A DNA stretch of 64,000 nt, taken from positions 1-64,000 of the forward strand of contig CALZBJ010000002.1 of assembly GCA_945619025.1 (NCBI GenBank). The letters are read 5' to 3'. Below are positions 61,097 to 64,000 of the stretch, in pieces; within the stretch, counting starts at the first letter, position 1, and each line of letters opens with the position of its first letter. Position numbers and translations under genes: made by a program. The DNA is from CALZBJ01 sp945619025. Its GTDB lineage: Bacteria; Pseudomonadota; Gammaproteobacteria; Cardiobacteriales; Wohlfahrtiimonadaceae. A model generated the notes under the pieces. That model saw only the letters and a list, made by a program, of their open reading frames with translations. It made no database searches and was not told the DNA's origin.

Positions 61097-61124
61097 ATTA
61101 TACATTCAGCCAAAGAATTGTCAA
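61097..61124 (-). promoter_or_regulatory. Consensus promoter of the tRNA-tuf operon
   Basis: On the minus strand perfect TTGACA (61124-61119) and perfect TATAAT (61102-61097) are 16 bp apart. The start site near 61090 is about 5 bases before tRNA-Tyr. AT-rich sequence lies upstream. Confidence 0.9.
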
Positions 61125-61172
61125 ACATGTTTTTTATGTTTGCTTACTTTATATTCAACTCTTAATTTATTG

Positions 61173-62828
61173 TTAATTAATCCGTTGTTTTGCTTCTAAA
61201 GTAAGCCGCTTTGACGCTGCAATAATGCTACCGTCCCGCTTATAGATGTCAGGACGGAAAAGAATAGTACCATCTTTTTTTGCCTTTGTCGTCATGTAAA
61301 GCGTAAAAACAGGGATTTTTTTATCATTCGGGAGCTTAACCGTTGTTTCACGCCCTCTTTCGTACGCTTTTTGTACACGATTTTCATCCCAGCCCTGCTC
61401 TTCTAAGAAGTAAACCGCAAGCTCTGTGGGGTTTTCAATCCGAATACAGCCGGAGCTAAACATTCTCGACTCACGCTCAAAGAGATATTTCTGTGGCGTA
61501 TCGTGCAGATAGATCGCATGACTATTGGGAAACATAAATTTCACCTGCCCCAATGCATTATTACGGCCGGGATCTTGACGAAGGCTATAGGGGAAGTTGC
61601 GCTGATTGTATTGGCTCCAATCGACACTGCGCGGATCGACCTCTTTGCCTTTGAAGTCAAACACGCGAATATTGCGATTCATCACAATGTTCGGGTCGTT
61701 TTTAAGGCGCGGCAACTGATCTTTCACCGCCATCGAGCGCGGCACATGCCAATAAGGACTAAAGACAATGTGATTCATATCCGATGAAAAGACCGGCGTC
61801 GGACGGAGATCTTTCCCCACCACCGTTTTTGCGCGCAGCGTCACCTCGCCCTCTTTCACCACATAATATTCAAATCCGGGGATATCCACGACAATATAGT
61901 GATCCCCCATCGAACGGGGCATCCAGCGCCAGCGCTCAAGATTCACTTTAATCTTTTCAATGCGATCATCCACCGAGAGATTAAGCTCACGAGTGGTTTG
62001 CCCACCGACGATACCATCGGGTTCTAATTGGTGATCGCGCTGAAATTGTTGCACCACTTTATAGAGCGCATCATCATAATGGCTCGAAGTGGTTTGAGAT
62101 TCCGCAAGATATCCTGTTTCCGCTAAACGTTTCCGCAGAGTCACAACCGCACTCGACTGCTGCCCTTTACGCAGGACATTCCCCTCAGAAAGGCGTGTAA
62201 TCGGTTTCCCGCGGGAATCATCACTCATCTCTAAGTAATGTTTTAATCCCGTTTTAAGAAATTGGTATTCCGGATAAGTCGGTTCAAGCGCCGTTAATAC
62301 TGCCTCATCGCCACCTGAACGAATAAATTCAAGCGCTGTTGCTACCGGACGCGCCTTTTCGCCATCTAAGAGCCAAAGATCATCGAGCTTTTTAAGCTCT
62401 GGCCGCCCTTCAACCACATCACGAATGTACGTTAAAAGCCCCATCAGCAACAACGAATCGGCGCGATAAATATTGGCCTCTTTATCGGCTAAAATTGCTT
62501 CAACACTATCTATATAGTAGAGCGCAGGATCCAGCCCGATCATTTCACTTTGACGTAAATGGTCATAGGTGCGCTCCCCGAGCGTCGATAAGGTATGTTT
62601 TTTGTCAGATACCATCGAGCAAGCAAGTTTTTCCGTTTCGCACGCCGCTAACAACTCGGTAATCCACGCCTGATTAATCCGGCTCATGCGCTGCATCTCT
62701 TGCAACAGAGGCTTAACCTCCGCCTGTTTTACCGGCGCCGCATAATTAATCGGGCCCGACGTTGTATTACATCCTGCTAAAACCAAGGCCGCGCCCACCG
62801 CCGACCACCATTTTGCTTGTCTCATCAA
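61173..62828 (-). CDS. L,D-transpeptidase, YcbB/LdtD type, as a lipoprotein
   Basis: The catalytic YkuD domain near residues 300-480 has a histidine in HDTPQKYLFERE and the nucleophile cysteine in SSGCIRIENP. Before it lies a peptidoglycan-binding repeat (LRKRLAETGYL, YDDALYKVVQQFQRDHQLEPDG). The N-terminal part is the helical scaffold of YcbB. The start carries a lipobox, LAGC, with Cys20; Asn at +2 predicts outer-membrane sorting. E. coli YcbB is not a lipoprotein. Length 551 aa. It makes 3-3 crosslinks or attaches proteins to peptidoglycan. Confidence 0.88.
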   Translation of the reverse strand: MMRQAKWWSAVGAALVLAGCNTTSGPINYAAPVKQAEVKPLLQEMQRMSRINQAWITELLAACETEKLACSMVSDKKHTLSTLGERTYDHLRQSEMIGLDPALYYIDSVEAILADKEANIYRADSLLLMGLLTYIRDVVEGRPELKKLDDLWLLDGEKARPVATALEFIRSGGDEAVLTALEPTYPEYQFLKTGLKHYLEMSDDSRGKPITRLSEGNVLRKGQQSSAVVTLRKRLAETGYLAESQTTSSHYDDALYKVVQQFQRDHQLEPDGIVGGQTTRELNLSVDDRIEKIKVNLERWRWMPRSMGDHYIVVDIPGFEYYVVKEGEVTLRAKTVVGKDLRPTPVFSSDMNHIVFSPYWHVPRSMAVKDQLPRLKNDPNIVMNRNIRVFDFKGKEVDPRSVDWSQYNQRNFPYSLRQDPGRNNALGQVKFMFPNSHAIYLHDTPQKYLFERESRMFSSGCIRIENPTELAVYFLEEQGWDENRVQKAYERGRETTVKLPNDKKIPVFTLYMTTKAKKDGTILFRPDIYKRDGSIIAASKRLTLEAKQRIN

Positions 62829-62875
62829 TGAATTCTCTTCTATTTTTTATCAATCGTGTTTGGATTCACATCAGT

Positions 62876-63805
62876 TTATCGATTTTTCGTCACAATACGG
62901 TCCAACTCGTATGGTGTCTCCTGGTATACGCAATAATTGAGCCAATTCGCAAACAGAAGATTTCCATGAGAACGCCATGTCACGAGCGGCCCCTGTGTCG
63001 GATCATCATTAGGATAGTAGTTTTTTGGCGGATCGATCAGCATGCCCTTATCAATATCGCGCTTATATTCACGCTCGAGCGTATCGATATCATACTCACC
63101 ATGCCCCATCACATAGACATGACGCAGATCGCGATTGGCCACAATGTGCACGCCCGCTTCCGGCGATTCTGCCAAAATCATCAGATCCTCATGGCGCTCA
63201 ATGTCCTCACGGCGCACCTCAGTATGGCGGCTATGCGGCGCAAAGAAGAGATCATCAAATCCACGTAAAATTTTAATATTATTTTCGAGCACATGATGCG
63301 GATAGACGCCAAAGCGTTTCTCACCCAATTCATACTTAGGAATCCCATAACGGTGATAGAGCCCCGCTTGCGCGCCCCAGCAGATATAGAGCGTCGAAAA
63401 GACATTTTTATCGGCCCACTCCATAATTCGGGTTAGCTCTTTCCAATAAACCACCTCTTCAAAAGGCATGGTTTCCACCGGCGCACCGGTAATGATAAAG
63501 CCGTCAAATGATTGCCCTTCCACCTCATCAAAGGTTCGGTAAAAGGCATCGAGATACTCTTTATCGGTATTTTTGGATTGATAGCTTTCCGTTGTTAAAA
63601 AGACCGGCTCCACTTGCAGTGGCGTATTTCCAAGTACTCGCAGCAGCTGCGTTTCCGTCACCTCTTTTAGGGGCATCAAATTTAAAATCGCAATTTTTAA
63701 CGGGCGAATATCTTGCATCTCCGCGCGGGATTCATCCATCACGAAGATATTTTCATTTTTTAAAATGGTAGACGCAGGCAATGCGTTGGGAATTTTTACT
63801 GGCAT
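62876..63805 (-). CDS. metA: Homoserine O-acyltransferase MetA (probably acetyl-CoA dependent)
   Basis: MetA activates homoserine in methionine synthesis. The catalytic cysteine is Cys142 in YICWGAQAGLYH, with His235 and Glu237 in VMGHGEYD. Residue 111 is Glu in GAPVETMPFEEV; published work on this family links Glu111 to acetyl-CoA use and Gly111 (as in E. coli) to succinyl-CoA. The product is therefore likely O-acetylhomoserine, even though the family name is succinyltransferase. Length 309 aa. The start at 63805 has only a weak ribosome site. No SAM riboswitch or MetJ boxes recognised upstream. Confidence 0.92.
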   Translation of the reverse strand: MPVKIPNALPASTILKNENIFVMDESRAEMQDIRPLKIAILNLMPLKEVTETQLLRVLGNTPLQVEPVFLTTESYQSKNTDKEYLDAFYRTFDEVEGQSFDGFIITGAPVETMPFEEVVYWKELTRIMEWADKNVFSTLYICWGAQAGLYHRYGIPKYELGEKRFGVYPHHVLENNIKILRGFDDLFFAPHSRHTEVRREDIERHEDLMILAESPEAGVHIVANRDLRHVYVMGHGEYDIDTLEREYKRDIDKGMLIDPPKNYYPNDDPTQGPLVTWRSHGNLLFANWLNYCVYQETPYELDRIVTKNR

Positions 63806-63900
63806 AACTCGTTTCGTTCTTTTTCATCTTAATCTCATCGGGCTTCCGCGCGTTCTCTATATATAATAAAGTACGATAAAACGATCAGATAGCCTTTTTA

Positions 63901-63924
63901 ACAATCTATTATTATATAGATTGT
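63901..63924. repeat. Inverted repeat upstream of metA
   Basis: ACAATCTAT (63901-63909) and ATAGATTGT (63916-63924) form a perfect 9-bp inverted repeat with a 6-bp centre, about 96 bp before the metA start. It could be an operator. It does not resemble MetJ boxes. Confidence 0.45.
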
Positions 63925-63932
63925 AAGATGAG

Positions 63933-63968
63933 AAAAGCGCTGAACCCTAACGATCCAGCGCTTTTTTT
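63933..63968. terminator. Terminator upstream of metA
   Basis: AAAAGCGCTG (63933-63942) pairs with CAGCGCTTTT (63956-63965), with seven T residues on the plus strand and four on the minus strand. It probably ends a gene beyond the right edge of the window. The rest of 63806-64000 holds no gene. Confidence 0.8.
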
Positions 63969-64000
63969 GTAACAGCGTGTAATTTATTGTTGCGCTTTTT

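Noticed and set aside
63806..63900. Possible SAM riboswitch or MetJ site before metA
   Set aside because: No recognisable riboswitch helices and no AGACGTCT-type boxes; only a plain inverted repeat further upstream.

Overview
The window is an ordinary, gene-dense chromosomal stretch from a gammaproteobacterium with moderate GC. The evidence is a full set of gammaproteobacterial housekeeping orthologues (YheS, YdfG, YgfZ, ErpA, FtsB, TcdA, AcrAB, System I Ccm, PilU) and the conserved block tRNA-Tyr/Gly/Thr-tuf-tRNA-Trp-secE-nusG-rplKAJL-rpoBC. A member of the Cardiobacteriales (Ignatzschineria/Wohlfahrtiimonas relatives) is my best guess, but that is an impression, not a computed placement. 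I saw no phage, insertion sequence, CRISPR array, rRNA or toxin/defence island.

Layout. 1-8.3 kb: folP and an ABC-F ATPase (yheS), ydfG, then alr and a glutathione transferase on the minus strand, then ygfZ-pfkA-ridA. 8.3-13.4 kb: a minus-strand marR-acrA-acrB drug-efflux operon with a perfect palindromic operator over its promoter. 13.4-21.1 kb: cytochrome c maturation operon in the order ccmC-D-E-F-G-H-I-A-B, with ccmAB at the end instead of the start; ccmD is only 55 codons. 21.4-24.2 kb: proton-translocating transhydrogenase pntAA-pntAB-pntB. 24.3-30 kb: a MOSC protein, a TM2 protein, and the unit hydrolase-TauE-polA preceded by a perfect FNR-type box. 30-32.7 kb: fmdB-aspS and erpA. 32.8-36.9 kb: qmcA-nfeD-DUF2868 membrane protein-DUF3482 GTPase, the least understood locus here. 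37-41.3 kb: an SDR dehydrogenase, a CpdB-type phosphoesterase without a signal peptide, prfA, and ftsB on the other strand. 41.4-44.6 kb: type IV pilus minor pilin operon (pilE-like, fimT, pilV, pilW, pilX) without pilY1. 44.8-47.3 kb: tcdA, pilU, nusB. 47.4-61.1 kb: rpoC, rpoB, rplL, rplJ, rplA, rplK, nusG, secE, tRNA-Trp, tuf, tRNA-Thr, tRNA-Gly, tRNA-Tyr (all minus). 61.2-63.8 kb: a lipoprotein L,D-transpeptidase and metA with Glu111, which predicts acetyl-CoA use.

How the genes fit together. Ccm and PntAB belong to respiratory and redox metabolism, and YgfZ and ErpA to iron-sulfur cluster biogenesis. AcrAB and the L,D-transpeptidase act in the envelope; the pilin operon and PilU belong to type IV pili (twitching, DNA uptake). 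The rest is replication, transcription and translation core. Nothing is clearly a new system. The best candidate for undescribed biology is the SPFH/NfeD/DUF2868/GTPase cluster at 32.8-36.9 kb.
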